DNA of 64,000 nt, taken from positions 2,251,001 to 2,315,000 of the forward strand of contig NZ_CP088262.1 of assembly GCF_021117365.1 (NCBI RefSeq), read 5' to 3'. The translations under genes and the position numbers were made by a program. The notes beneath the pieces were generated by a model that searched no databases, had not been told where the DNA came from, and was given only the letters and a program-made list of their open reading frames with translations. This document shows positions 41,047 to 49,100 of the stretch, in pieces; position 1 is the stretch's first letter, and every line of letters starts with the position of its first letter. Source of the stretch: Nocardioides sp. cx-173 (lineage in GTDB: Bacteria; Actinomycetota; Actinomycetes; Propionibacteriales; Nocardioidaceae).

Positions 41047-41796
41047 GTGGCCCGCAAGAACCCGATCAAGACGATCACCGACGTCGCCCTCGGCACGGCG
41101 GAGACCGCCGCCAGCCTGACCGTCGAGACCGCCAAGGGTGGGGTCGGGCTGGGCAGGCTCGTCGCCGGCGCCATGGCCGCCAAGGCCTCGGAGACCGTCA
41201 CCGCGCTGCTGCCCGGCCGCACCCCGGTCGCCACTCCGCCGGCCGCCGCGCCGCGGGGCACGGCCGCGGAGAGCCTCCCCGCCGCGGTGCCCGCAGAGGT
41301 CTCGCGCAAGGTCCAGGGCGACGCCCTCGCTCCGGAGACCGCGGCCAGGGTGGCCCCCACGAAGGCTCCTGCCCAGAAGGCTCCGGCCAAGAAGACGGCC
41401 GCGAAGAAGACTCCGGCCCAGAAGACGCCGGCCCAGAAGACGCCGGCCAAGAAGTCCGCCGCGAAGAAGGTCGCCGCGCCGAAGGTCGAGGTCGACCCCA
41501 GCACGCCGGTCAACGTCACCGAGGAGCTGGGCCTGGACCCGTCTCCCGTCGCCAAGAAGGCTCCGGCCAAGAAGGCTCCGGCGAAGAAGGCGCCGGCCAA
41601 GGCACCCGCCAAGAAGGCCGCTGCGAAGAAGACACCGGCGAAGAAGGCACCCGCCAAGAAGTCGCCCGCCAAGAAGGCCGCCTCGCCGTCGGCGGAGCCG
41701 TTGACCGACATCGACAAGCAGGCCGACACCGAGCACGTGGACGTGACGCCCGCCGACATCGCGCCGGTGGTGGCGAAGAAGTCGGCCGAGGGCTGA
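41047..41796 (+). CDS. Histone H1-like Lys/Ala/Pro-repeat DNA-binding protein
   Basis: A 249-residue protein with an Ala-rich helical N-terminus (about 1-60), a linker, then two blocks of KKAPAKK/KKTPAQK repeats (about 100-140 and 170-215) split by an acidic insert (VEVDPSTPVNVTEELG), and an acidic C-terminus. The repeats resemble eukaryotic H1 tails and the C-terminal arm of mycobacterial HupB, so non-specific DNA or RNA binding is likely. GTG 41047 is chosen because AAAGGA lies about six bases upstream; ATG 41017 is ten codons earlier. Confidence 0.8.
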   Translation: MARKNPIKTITDVALGTAETAASLTVETAKGGVGLGRLVAGAMAAKASETVTALLPGRTPVATPPAAAPRGTAAESLPAAVPAEVSRKVQGDALAPETAARVAPTKAPAQKAPAKKTAAKKTPAQKTPAQKTPAKKSAAKKVAAPKVEVDPSTPVNVTEELGLDPSPVAKKAPAKKAPAKKAPAKAPAKKAAAKKTPAKKAPAKKSPAKKAASPSAEPLTDIDKQADTEHVDVTPADIAPVVAKKSAEG

Positions 41797-41820
41797 GCCT
41801 CCCGACCATCGACGACGCGC

Positions 41821-41854
41821 GAAGGCGGCGGATCCCCATGGGGCCGCCGCCTTC
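41821..41854. terminator. Bidirectional hairpin terminator
   Basis: An 11-bp stem GAAGGCGGCGG/CCGCCGCCTTC enclosing a second CCCC/GGGG stem, between the convergent H1-like and acyl-CoA dehydrogenase genes. It ends 14 bp before the dehydrogenase stop. No T tract on either side. Its sequence is unrelated to the 41-bp repeat family found at other convergent junctions. Confidence 0.72.
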
Positions 41855-41868
41855 GTCGTCGGGGGGGG

Positions 41869-43086
41869 CTACTTCAGCTCGGCGCTGGAGAGCCCGAGCA
41901 CGCGCCGGGCCACGATGAGCTGCTGGATCTGCTGGGTGCCCTCGAAGATGTCGAGGATCTTGGAGTCGCGGGCCCACTTCTCCAGCAGCTCGGTCTCGCT
42001 GTAGCCCACCGAGCCGGCCAGCTCGACGCAGCCGAGGGTGATGTCGGAGCCCACCCGGCCGGCCTTCGCCTTGGCCATCGAGGCCTCCAGCGAGTTGGGC
42101 TTGCGGTTGTCGGCCATCCACGCCGCCTGGAGGGTGAGCAGGTACGCCGCTTCCCAGTCCGCCTCCATCTGCAGCAGCCGGGCCGCGGCGGCCGACTGGG
42201 TCTGGGCGGGTCGGTCGTAGTCGACGGTGACCCCCGCCTGCGCCAGCAGGTCGCGGGTGAGGTCGAGCGCGGCGCGGGCGCAGCCCACGGCCATCGACGC
42301 CACCAGTGGGCGGGTGTTGTCGAAGGTCGCCATCGCGCCGGCGAAGCCCTGCGAGGTGTCGACCTCCGGTGAGCCGAGGAGGTTCTCGGCGGGGACTCGG
42401 CAGTCCTCGAAGATGATCGTCGCGGTGTCGGAGGCCCGGATGCCGAGCTTGTGCTCGAGCCGGTCGACGCGCATGCCGGGCGTGCCCTTCGGCACCACGA
42501 ACGACTTGATCGCGGCCCGTCCGAGGCTCTTGTCGAGGGTCGCCCAGACCACGATGTGGTCGGCGCGGTCGCCCGAGGTGACGTAGATCTTCTCGCCGTT
42601 GAGCACGTAGTGGTCGCCGTCGAGGGTCGCCGTGGTCGAGATGTTGGCCGAGTCGGAGCCCACGCCGGGCTCGGTGATCGCCATGCCGGCCCACACCCCG
42701 GCGAACCGCTGCTGCTGCTCCTCGTCGGCGACCGAGGCGATCGCGGAGTTGCCGAGCCCCTGGCGCGGCATGGACAGCAGCAGCCCCACGTCGCCCCAGC
42801 ACATCTCGGCGATGGACATCACCGAGGCCAGGTTGGTGCCGTTCCTGACCCCGGCGTCGGCACCATCGGCCTCCTCACGGCGTACGCCGGCGGCGCCCGC
42901 ACCCTCGCTGGCGCCGGACTCGGCGAGCCCGTCGATCATCGCGGCGAGCATGTCGAGCTCCTTGGGGTACTCGTGCTCGGCGCGGTCGTACTTGCGCGAG
43001 ATCGGGCGCAGCATGTTCATGGCGACCTGGTGGGCCTGGCCGACCAGGGGGCGGAGCTTCTTCGGGTCGTCGAGATTGATGGCCAT
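41869..43086 (-). CDS. Acyl-CoA dehydrogenase family protein (catalytic-type subunit)
   Basis: A 405-residue FAD enzyme of fatty-acid or acyl-CoA alpha,beta-oxidation. It has the FAD/substrate strand MAITEPGVGSDSANI near 130, the VTSGDRADHIVVWA segment, and the C-terminal DIFEGTQQIQQLIVARRVLG typical of active subunits. It starts at ATG 43086, overlapping by one base the stop of the upstream dehydrogenase gene. Two adjacent unequal ACADs suggest a heterotetramer like the paired actinobacterial FadEs. The physiological acyl-CoA is unknown. Confidence 0.93.
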   Translation of the reverse strand: MAINLDDPKKLRPLVGQAHQVAMNMLRPISRKYDRAEHEYPKELDMLAAMIDGLAESGASEGAGAAGVRREEADGADAGVRNGTNLASVMSIAEMCWGDVGLLLSMPRQGLGNSAIASVADEEQQQRFAGVWAGMAITEPGVGSDSANISTTATLDGDHYVLNGEKIYVTSGDRADHIVVWATLDKSLGRAAIKSFVVPKGTPGMRVDRLEHKLGIRASDTATIIFEDCRVPAENLLGSPEVDTSQGFAGAMATFDNTRPLVASMAVGCARAALDLTRDLLAQAGVTVDYDRPAQTQSAAAARLLQMEADWEAAYLLTLQAAWMADNRKPNSLEASMAKAKAGRVGSDITLGCVELAGSVGYSETELLEKWARDSKILDIFEGTQQIQQLIVARRVLGLSSAELK

Positions 43087-44450
43087 CAGACCAGCACGCT
43101 TCCTTCCATGACGCCGACCGCGCGCAGGTCGCGGTACCAGCGCTCGACGGGGTGTTCCTTGACGAAGCCGTGGCCGCCGAGCAGCTGGACGCCGTCGAGG
43201 CCGATCTGCATGCCCTTGTCGGCGCACAGGCGCCGGGCCAGCGCGACCTCGCGCGCGAAGTCCTTGCCCGCGGCGGCTCGGGAGGCCGCCTTGTAGGTCA
43301 GCAGCCGCATGGACTGGAGCTCGATCGCGATGTTGGCGACCATGAACGCCACCGACTGGCGGTGCGCGATGGGCTCGCCGAACGCGTGGCGCTCCTTGAC
43401 GTAGGGGGTGACGTAGTCGAGCACCGCCTGGCCCGTGCCGACGGCGAGCGCGCACCAGGCGAGCCGCGAGAGGCGCACGCACTCGGCGTACGAGGTGCCG
43501 TCGGTGTCGCCGAGCACCGCGTCGGCCGGGACCGCGACGTCGGTGAGCGTCAGCCGTGCCAGCGAGGCGGCGCGCACGCCCATCGCCGGGTCGCCCTCGA
43601 CCGCGAGGCCTGGGGTCGAGGACTCCACGAGGAAGAGCACCGGTCGACCCTCGAGCGAGGCGCCGACGACGAAGAGCTCGGCCTGCGCGCCACGCGGGAC
43701 CAGGGTCTTGACGCCGTCGAGGACGTAGCCGCCGGGGGTGCGGGTCGCGGTCGTCGAGGGGCTCAGGACGTCGAAGAGCACCGTGGGCTCGTTGAGCGCG
43801 AGGGCCGCGGCCGGGACGTCGTCGCCCGTGAACGCCGGGAGGTAGGTCTGCTGCTGGGCGTCGGTGCCCCAGAGCCCCAGGGCGGTCGCGACCGAGCCGG
43901 GCGCGAGCGCCGCGACGGCCAGGCCGAGGTCGCCGTGGGCGAGGGCCTCGGCGACGAGGGTGCCGGCCATGGCCGAGCGCTCCTCGGAGATGCCGCCGAG
44001 GGACTCGGGCACGCCGAGGATGGGCAGGCCGATCTCCAGGCTGGCCTTCAGCAGCGGCTCGGGAGCCGCGCACGCCTCGTCGGCCTCTGCGGCCGCCGGG
44101 CGCACGACCTCCTCGGCGAACTCGCTCACGACGTCGACCAGCATCTGCTCGTCCTCGGTCGGCGTCAGGTCGAAGACGCCCGGCGTCGGCGCGGGCGCCG
44201 CACGGACCCCCGGCTCCCCCGCGCGCCCCGACGCCGCGAAGGTCCGGCTCGCGGCGGTGAGGGTCTTGAATCCGCCACGCGTCACCGTGAAGACGGCCTG
44301 CTCGGCCGGCTTGCGCAGCCGCACGCGGTCGAGGACGTCGCTCTGCGCCAGCCGGTTCAGACCGGCGACGAGATAGCCGATGGGGTCACGCGACTCGCCG
44401 CTCGGGACGCCGTGCCGGCCGCCGGGACGCAGGCTCTGGAGGAGGGACAT
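43086..44450 (-). CDS. Acyl-CoA dehydrogenase family protein (partner subunit)
   Basis: A 454-residue ACAD with an unusual 90-residue N-terminal extension (SLLQSLRPGGRHG...TPGVFDLTPTEDEQML) before the normal fold. The C-terminal half has the helical FGEPIAHRQSVAFMVANIAIE and ends in GGHGFVKEHPVERWYRDLRAVGVMEG. It lacks the FEGTxQIQ segment of its partner. ATG 44450 follows TACATT (44462-44457) and six bases, so it is leaderless; the palindrome at 44459-44475 covers that -10 and should be the site of a repressor. First gene of the two-gene operon. Confidence 0.92.
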   Translation of the reverse strand: MSLLQSLRPGGRHGVPSGESRDPIGYLVAGLNRLAQSDVLDRVRLRKPAEQAVFTVTRGGFKTLTAASRTFAASGRAGEPGVRAAPAPTPGVFDLTPTEDEQMLVDVVSEFAEEVVRPAAAEADEACAAPEPLLKASLEIGLPILGVPESLGGISEERSAMAGTLVAEALAHGDLGLAVAALAPGSVATALGLWGTDAQQQTYLPAFTGDDVPAAALALNEPTVLFDVLSPSTTATRTPGGYVLDGVKTLVPRGAQAELFVVGASLEGRPVLFLVESSTPGLAVEGDPAMGVRAASLARLTLTDVAVPADAVLGDTDGTSYAECVRLSRLAWCALAVGTGQAVLDYVTPYVKERHAFGEPIAHRQSVAFMVANIAIELQSMRLLTYKAASRAAAGKDFAREVALARRLCADKGMQIGLDGVQLLGGHGFVKEHPVERWYRDLRAVGVMEGSVLV

Positions 44451-44458
44451 ACCGATAA

Positions 44459-44475
44459 TGTAACTGGGAGTTACA
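44459..44475. promoter_or_regulatory. Palindromic operator over the acyl-CoA dehydrogenase promoter
   Basis: TGTAACTGGGAGTTACA has perfect 7-bp arms around GGG. It overlaps the -10 hexamer TACATT of the leftward operon and lies about 41 bp upstream of the def -10. TGTAACT-type arms are common among TetR regulators of actinobacterial fatty-acid genes. No regulator gene is adjacent. Confidence 0.7.
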
Positions 44476-44527
44476 CTTGCCGCTACACCATGTCGGGTGC
44501 GGCAGGTCACACCACTACGATGGCTCC

Positions 44528-45121
44528 GTGCCTGATCCGGAAGCCCCCAGCGTCCTCGCGCCCTACGGCCCCCTCCCCACCGGTGGTCGGGTCCGCCCGA
44601 TGACCCGGTGGGGCACTCCGGTGATGCACCGCCCCCAGGCCCTCGTGACGACCTACGACGAGGAGCTGACGGCCCTGGCCGCCGACATGGTTGCGACGAT
44701 GTACGCCGCCGACGGAGTCGGCCTCGCGGCGTGCCAGATCGGCGAGGACGTCGCGATGTTCGTCTTCGACTGCCCCGACGAGTCCGGGCAGCGCACGGTG
44801 GGCGTGGTGTGCAACCCGGTGCTGAGCCTGCCGGAGGGTCGCGACCGGGTGCTCGACGAGGACGACGAGGGCTGTCTGTCCTTTCCCGGGGCGTTCGTGG
44901 AGCTCGCCCGCCCCGACACCGCGACCGTGACCGGCACCGGCCTGGACGGCTCGCCGGTCACCTTCTCCGGCGACGGCCTGCTGGCGCGCTGCCTGCAGCA
45001 CGAGACCGACCACACCCTCGGCACCGTCTTCGGCGACCGCCTCCCGACCAAGCTGCGCAAGCGTCTGCAGAAGCAGCACGACAAGGTCGCCGACGAGTAC
45101 CCCGAGACCTGGCCGGCCTGA
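44528..45121 (+). CDS. def: Peptide deformylase
   Basis: An iron metallohydrolase removing the N-formyl group from nascent proteins. In 197 residues all three motifs are present: GVGLAACQIG near 64 (I), EGCLS near 114 (II, metal Cys) and QHETDH near 157 (III, HExxH form). GTG 44528 is six bases after TACGAT (44516-44521), so a leaderless message is expected. The sulfotransferase gene begins 3 bp after its stop. No fmt gene is adjacent. Confidence 0.95.
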   Translation: MPDPEAPSVLAPYGPLPTGGRVRPMTRWGTPVMHRPQALVTTYDEELTALAADMVATMYAADGVGLAACQIGEDVAMFVFDCPDESGQRTVGVVCNPVLSLPEGRDRVLDEDDEGCLSFPGAFVELARPDTATVTGTGLDGSPVTFSGDGLLARCLQHETDHTLGTVFGDRLPTKLRKRLQKQHDKVADEYPETWPA

Positions 45122-45124
45122 GGG

Positions 45125-45760
45125 ATGCCGATCTTCCTACGCGGGGGACGCGCGGTGCTGTTCGTCCACGTCCCCAAGACCGGGGGCACCAGCATCGAGC
45201 GGGTCTTCGAGCGCGCGGGATGGTCCACCTACCTCCTGGAGACGCCGGACACCGAGCGCGAGCTGGTCGCCGTACGCAAGTGCTCACCGCAGCACTACCA
45301 CGCGGAGCTGCTGCGGGCGCTGCTGCGGCTGGGCCGCTTCGAGGCGACGTTCATGATGGTGCGCGACCCGCTCGCGCGCTTCCGCTCGGAGTTCCTGATG
45401 CGCCACAGCCGTGAGCCGCGCACGTCGGCCGCCGACGTCGAGGAGTGGGCAGACCGGTTGCTGCGCCGCTACCGCAGCAACCCGTTCGTGCTGGACAACC
45501 ACGTGCGGCCCCAGAGCGAGTTCCACCTCAAGGGGGCGACCGTCTACCGGCTGGAGGACGGCGTGGACAGCATGGTCGGCGACCTCAACGCCCGCCTCGG
45601 CCTCGACCTGGACCCGGCGGTCCCCCACACCATGCACGGCACCCAGAGGGCGGGCCTGCCGAGCTCCGCCGTGGAGCTGTCCCCGGCGCTGGTCGACCGG
45701 CTGAGCGACTTCTACGCCTCCGACTTCGAGCTGTTCGGCTACCCACGCCCCGTGCCCTGA
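45125..45760 (+). CDS. Sulfotransferase family 2 domain protein
   Basis: A 211-residue PAPS-dependent sulfotransferase. FVHVPKTGGTSIERVF near residue 13 is the 5'-phosphosulfate loop and MVRDPLARFRSEFLMR near 78 the 3'-phosphate binding motif. The fold is that of carbohydrate or lipid sulfotransferases; the acceptor is unknown. ATG 45125 directly follows the def stop, with GAGGG abutting the ATG, so translation is probably coupled to def. The pairing with a housekeeping deformylase has no obvious biochemical logic. Confidence 0.85.
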   Translation: MPIFLRGGRAVLFVHVPKTGGTSIERVFERAGWSTYLLETPDTERELVAVRKCSPQHYHAELLRALLRLGRFEATFMMVRDPLARFRSEFLMRHSREPRTSAADVEEWADRLLRRYRSNPFVLDNHVRPQSEFHLKGATVYRLEDGVDSMVGDLNARLGLDLDPAVPHTMHGTQRAGLPSSAVELSPALVDRLSDFYASDFELFGYPRPVP

Positions 45761-45773
45761 CGGCGGGCCGAGG

Positions 45774-45839
45774 CCCGCGGTTTGGTCACAAACCGCAGGT
45801 TCCGGGCTCCGGAACGTGCGGTTTGTGACCAAACCGCGC
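45774..45839. repeat. Paired-hairpin 41-bp element, copy 9
   Basis: Left core 45779-45794 and right core 45820-45835, 41 bp apart. Outer arms GCGG/CCGC pair. The spacer itself contains the inverted repeat GTTCCGG-GCT-CCGGAAC, so the whole element could form three stacked hairpins. Between convergent sulfotransferase and RNA methylase stops, 13 and 11 bp away. Confidence 0.9.
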
Positions 45840-45850
45840 CCACGTCGACG

Positions 45851-46654
45851 TCAGCGGCGGGCGGTGACCCAGCAGGCGACGGCGCAGGCGGCGGCGACGT
45901 TGAGGGAGTCGATGCCCTCGCGCATCGGGATGACGGCGCGCCGGTCCGCGGACTGCTCCCATCGCGAGGACAGCCCGTGGCCCTCCGAGCCCAGCACCAG
46001 CGCGACCCGGTCCAGGCCGGCGACCGCCTCCTCGATCCCGACGGCGTCGTCGGCGAGGGTGAGCGCGACCGTGGTGAAGCCGCGGGCGGACAGGTCGGGC
46101 AGGGCGCCGTACCAGTCGGGCAGCCGGGTCCAGGGCATCGTGAACACAGCGCCCATGCCGACCTTGATCGAGCGCCGGTACAGCGGGTCGGCGCAGCGCG
46201 GAGCGAGCAGGACGGCGTCGAAGCCCAGGGCTGCCCCGCTCCGAAAGACGGCACCCACGTTGGTGTGGTCCACGAGGTCCTCCAGGACCAGGACCGAGCG
46301 GGCACCCGCCAGCACCTCGTCGATCGAGCGCAAGGGCGGGCGGTGCAGGGAGGCGAGCGCGCCGCGGTGGACGTGGAAGCCGGTGACCTGCTCGGCCAGC
46401 CGCTCCTCGAGCACGAAGCACGGAGCGTCGGAGCGGTCCAGCACGTCGGCCAGCCCGTCCAGCCAGCGCGGCGCCATGAGGAACGACCGGGGCTCGTAGC
46501 CGGCCTCGACCGCACGCCGTACGACCTTCTCGCCCTCGGCCAGGAACAGCCCGTGCTCCCCCTCGAGATGCTTGCGCAGCTCGACGTCGCGCAGGTCGCG
46601 GTAGTCGGCGAGCCGGGGGTCGTCGGGGTCGTCGATCGCGATCAGCTCGGCCAT
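45851..46654 (-). CDS. TrmH (SpoU) family RNA 2'-O-methyltransferase
   Basis: A 267-residue SPOUT methyltransferase with N-terminal L30e-like substrate domain (about 1-105) and C-terminal knot. Motif 1 is NVGAVFRSGAALGFD, motif 2 LVLGSEGHGLS near 215 and motif 3 IPMREGIDSLNVAAACAV. It should methylate a ribose in rRNA or tRNA; the exact nucleotide is not predictable. It starts 10 bp after the cysG stop and is probably co-transcribed with it. Confidence 0.92.
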   Translation of the reverse strand: MAELIAIDDPDDPRLADYRDLRDVELRKHLEGEHGLFLAEGEKVVRRAVEAGYEPRSFLMAPRWLDGLADVLDRSDAPCFVLEERLAEQVTGFHVHRGALASLHRPPLRSIDEVLAGARSVLVLEDLVDHTNVGAVFRSGAALGFDAVLLAPRCADPLYRRSIKVGMGAVFTMPWTRLPDWYGALPDLSARGFTTVALTLADDAVGIEEAVAGLDRVALVLGSEGHGLSSRWEQSADRRAVIPMREGIDSLNVAAACAVACWVTARR

Positions 46655-46664
46655 CAGGACCCCA

Positions 46665-47888
46665 TCACGCGAAGCGCTCGGGATGGGCAACCGCGACGAC
46701 CTCGCCGACGACGATGATCGCCGGAGGCAGGACGGCGTGGGCGCTGAGCTCCTCGGTCAGCGTGCCGAGGGTGGCGAGCACGGTCCGCTCCCCCGCCATG
46801 GTGCCGTCGGCGATGACCGCCACGGGGGTGCCCGCGTCGCGGCCGCCACGTACCAGCGCCTCGGCGATGGCCGGCGCGTTCTCCACCGCCATCATCAGGA
46901 CCAGGGTCCCGTGGAGCGCCGCGACGGCGGCCCAGTTGGTCAACGACTCGGGGTGGCCGGGCGGGAGGTGGCCCGAGAGCACGGTGAATTCGTGGGCGAC
47001 GCCGCGGTGGGTGACCGGGATGCCGGCGACGGCGGGTACGGCGACCGGGCTGGTCAGGCCCGGGATCACGGTCACCGCGACCCCGGCCTCGCGGCAAGCC
47101 AGGACCTCCTCGTAGCCGCGGCCGAAGACGAAGCTGTCGCCGCCCTTGAACCGCACCACCCGCTTGCCGGCGAGCGCCCGGTCGACGATGACCCGGTTGA
47201 TCTCCTCCTGCTGCGCGGAGCGGCCGCGCGGGAGCTTGGCCACGTCCACCAGCTCGACGTCGGCGGGCAGCTGGCCGAGCAGCTCGCGCGGAGCCAGCCG
47301 GTCGGCGACCACCACGTCGGCCTCCATGAGCGCCTTGCGGCCGGCGACCGAGATCAGGTCCGGGTCGCCCGGACCACCGCCGACCAGCGTGACGCCCGGG
47401 GTGTGCGTGCGCTGGTGACGGCCGTGGATGGTGCCCTCCCGGAGACCGGCCAGGATCTCGTCGCGCACCGATGCGGAGAGGCGCGGCTCGCGGTTGCCGA
47501 GCACGGCGACGGTGACGCCCGCGGCGCGGCCGACGGCCGGCGTCCAGGCGGTGGCGTCGCTCGCGTCGTCGGCGCGCACGCAGAAGACCCGCCGCCGTTC
47601 GGCCTCCGCGGCGACGCGCTCGTTGACCTGCGCGACGTCGGTGACGGCCATGGCGTACCAGGTGTCCTCCAGGTCCGCCTCCGCGAACCCGCGCCGGTGC
47701 CAGGTGACCTCGCCCGCTCCGACCAGGCCCTCGATCGCGGGGGTGACGTCCGGGGAGACGACGTGGACGACGGCGCCGGCGGCCAGCAGCTGCGGGACGC
47801 GGCGCTGCGCGACATGGCCACCGCCCACCACCACCACCCGCCGGCCGGCCAGGCGCAGCCCCACGGGGTACGTCGCGATCTCGTCCAC
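46665..47888 (-). CDS. cysG: Siroheme synthase CysG-like (uroporphyrinogen-III C-methyltransferase with precorrin-2 dehydrogenase domain)
   Basis: A 407-residue fusion. The N-terminal third is the NAD-binding precorrin-2 oxidase/ferrochelatase (GRRVVVVGGGHVAQRRV near 15). The C-terminal part is the SAM-dependent methyltransferase (VTLVGGGPGDPDLISVAGRKAL near 165, later VIPGLTSPVAVPAVAGIPVTHR). It makes siroheme for sulfite or nitrite reductase. The middle dimerisation domain is short compared with E. coli CysG (457 residues). GTG 47888 is six bases after GATGAT (47900-47895), possibly leaderless. No cysI or nirB is adjacent. Confidence 0.92.
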   Translation of the reverse strand: MDEIATYPVGLRLAGRRVVVVGGGHVAQRRVPQLLAAGAVVHVVSPDVTPAIEGLVGAGEVTWHRRGFAEADLEDTWYAMAVTDVAQVNERVAAEAERRRVFCVRADDASDATAWTPAVGRAAGVTVAVLGNREPRLSASVRDEILAGLREGTIHGRHQRTHTPGVTLVGGGPGDPDLISVAGRKALMEADVVVADRLAPRELLGQLPADVELVDVAKLPRGRSAQQEEINRVIVDRALAGKRVVRFKGGDSFVFGRGYEEVLACREAGVAVTVIPGLTSPVAVPAVAGIPVTHRGVAHEFTVLSGHLPPGHPESLTNWAAVAALHGTLVLMMAVENAPAIAEALVRGGRDAGTPVAVIADGTMAGERTVLATLGTLTEELSAHAVLPPAIIVVGEVVAVAHPERFA

Positions 47889-47958
47889 GCGCTCATCATC
47901 GCCGGTCCCGCGTGCGGGGTGATGGCCAGGGTTCGGTGCGGCTACTAGGTTGGTCCGC

Positions 47959-48480
47959 ATGAGTCTCGAGCGTCCTCGCAGCCCGAACCCCTACGACCTC
48001 CTGCCCTCCGTGCCGTCCTTCACGGTCACGAGCACCGACGTGGACCACGGCGAGCCGCTCAAGGACGACCAGGTCGCGGCCCAGGGCAACACCTCCCCCC
48101 AGCTCTCCTGGGAGGGCGCGCCCGAGGGCACCAAGAGCTACACCGTCACCTGCTTCGACCCCGACGCCCCCACGCCGAGCGGCTTCTGGCACTGGGTGCT
48201 GGTCGACCTGTCGGCCGACGTGACGTCGCTGGACACCGGCGCGGCCGCCGGGCCGCTTCCCGGCAACGCGTTCCACGTCCGCAACGACGCCGGCGAGCTC
48301 GGGTTCAGCGGCGCCGCCCCGCCGGAGGGGGACCACGCCCACCGCTACTACTTCGTCGTGCACGCGGTGAAGGACGAGTCACTGGGGGTGGACGCCGACG
48401 CCTCCCCTGCGGTCGTGTCGTTCAACCTGGCCTTCAAGACCCTCGGCCGCGCGATCCTGCACGGGACCTACCAGCACTGA
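47959..48480 (+). CDS. YbhB/YbcL family Raf kinase inhibitor-like protein (PEBP)
   Basis: A 173-residue phosphatidylethanolamine-binding protein fold. Ligand-pocket motifs are present: [26 protein letters not shown] near residue 55 (DPDxP), WHWVL and the later GHxY-like [12 protein letters not shown]. The role in bacteria is unclear. ATG 47959 lies seven bases after TAGGTT (47946-47951), a leaderless arrangement. Its stop is only 23 bp from the convergent FMN reductase gene, with no terminator. Confidence 0.92.
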   Translation: MSLERPRSPNPYDLLPSVPSFTVTSTDVDHGEPLKDDQVAAQGNTSPQLSWEGAPEGTKSYTVTCFDPDAPTPSGFWHWVLVDLSADVTSLDTGAAAGPLPGNAFHVRNDAGELGFSGAAPPEGDHAHRYYFVVHAVKDESLGVDADASPAVVSFNLAFKTLGRAILHGTYQH

Positions 48481-48503
48481 GCGAGTCGGCCGCCAGGCCC
48501 GGC

Positions 48504-49100
48504 TCAGGTGCTGAGGCCGCGGAGTCGGTCGGCGAACGGCGTGGGGTCGGCGAACTCGTCGCGGACCACGTGCAGTGAGCGGCGGCCGCCGAGCAGGTCG
48601 GCCAGCTCGCCCGCCGCCCGCTCGATGCGCTGCTCCAGGCCATGGTCGCCAAAGTCCTCGGTCGCCGCGAACACGCCCGTGGGCACGACGACCGCGCGCA
48701 GATAGGCGAACAGCGGCCGCAGCGCGTGGTCGAGCACCAGCGAGTGGCGCGAGGTGCCCGCCGTGGCGCCGATCAGGACCGGCTTGCCGATGAGCAGGCC
48801 GGGCTCCAGCACGTCCACGAAGGTCTTGAACAGGCCGCTGAACGATGCGCTGAACACCGGCGTGACCATGACCAGCGCGTCGGCCTCGCGGACCTGGTCG
48901 AGCACCGCCTCGAGCTCGGCGTTCGGGAATCCGGTGAGCAGGTGGTCGGCCAGGGCATGCGCGAGCGGGCGCAGCTCGACGACGTCCACCTCCGCGCCGG
49001 CGCCGAGCCGGGCTCGCACCGCGTCGGCCAGGCGATCGGTGAGCAGCCGGGTCGACGAGGGCGACGACAGGCCGGCCGAGACGGCGAGGACGCGGGTCAT
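48504..49100 (-). CDS. LLM-partnered NAD(P)H-dependent FMN reductase (CE1759 type)
   Basis: A 198-residue flavodoxin-fold reductase, with VSAGLSSPSSTRLLTDRLADAV at the N-terminus as phosphate loop and VMVTPVFSASFSGLFKTFVD near 75 as flavin-side strand. The ATG at 49100 overlaps the stop of the luciferase-like gene as ATGA. This gene pairing is the known LLM-duo arrangement, where the reductase supplies FMNH2 to the monooxygenase. Confidence 0.92.
   Translation of the reverse strand: MTRVLAVSAGLSSPSSTRLLTDRLADAVRARLGAGAEVDVVELRPLAHALADHLLTGFPNAELEAVLDQVREADALVMVTPVFSASFSGLFKTFVDVLEPGLLIGKPVLIGATAGTSRHSLVLDHALRPLFAYLRAVVVPTGVFAATEDFGDHGLEQRIERAAGELADLLGGRRSLHVVRDEFADPTPFADRLRGLST

Noticed and set aside
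41380..41700. Lys/Ala/Pro repeat region as a minisatellite or assembly artefact
   Set aside because: The reading frame is kept throughout, repeat units vary at synonymous positions, and the composition matches known H1-like actinobacterial proteins.
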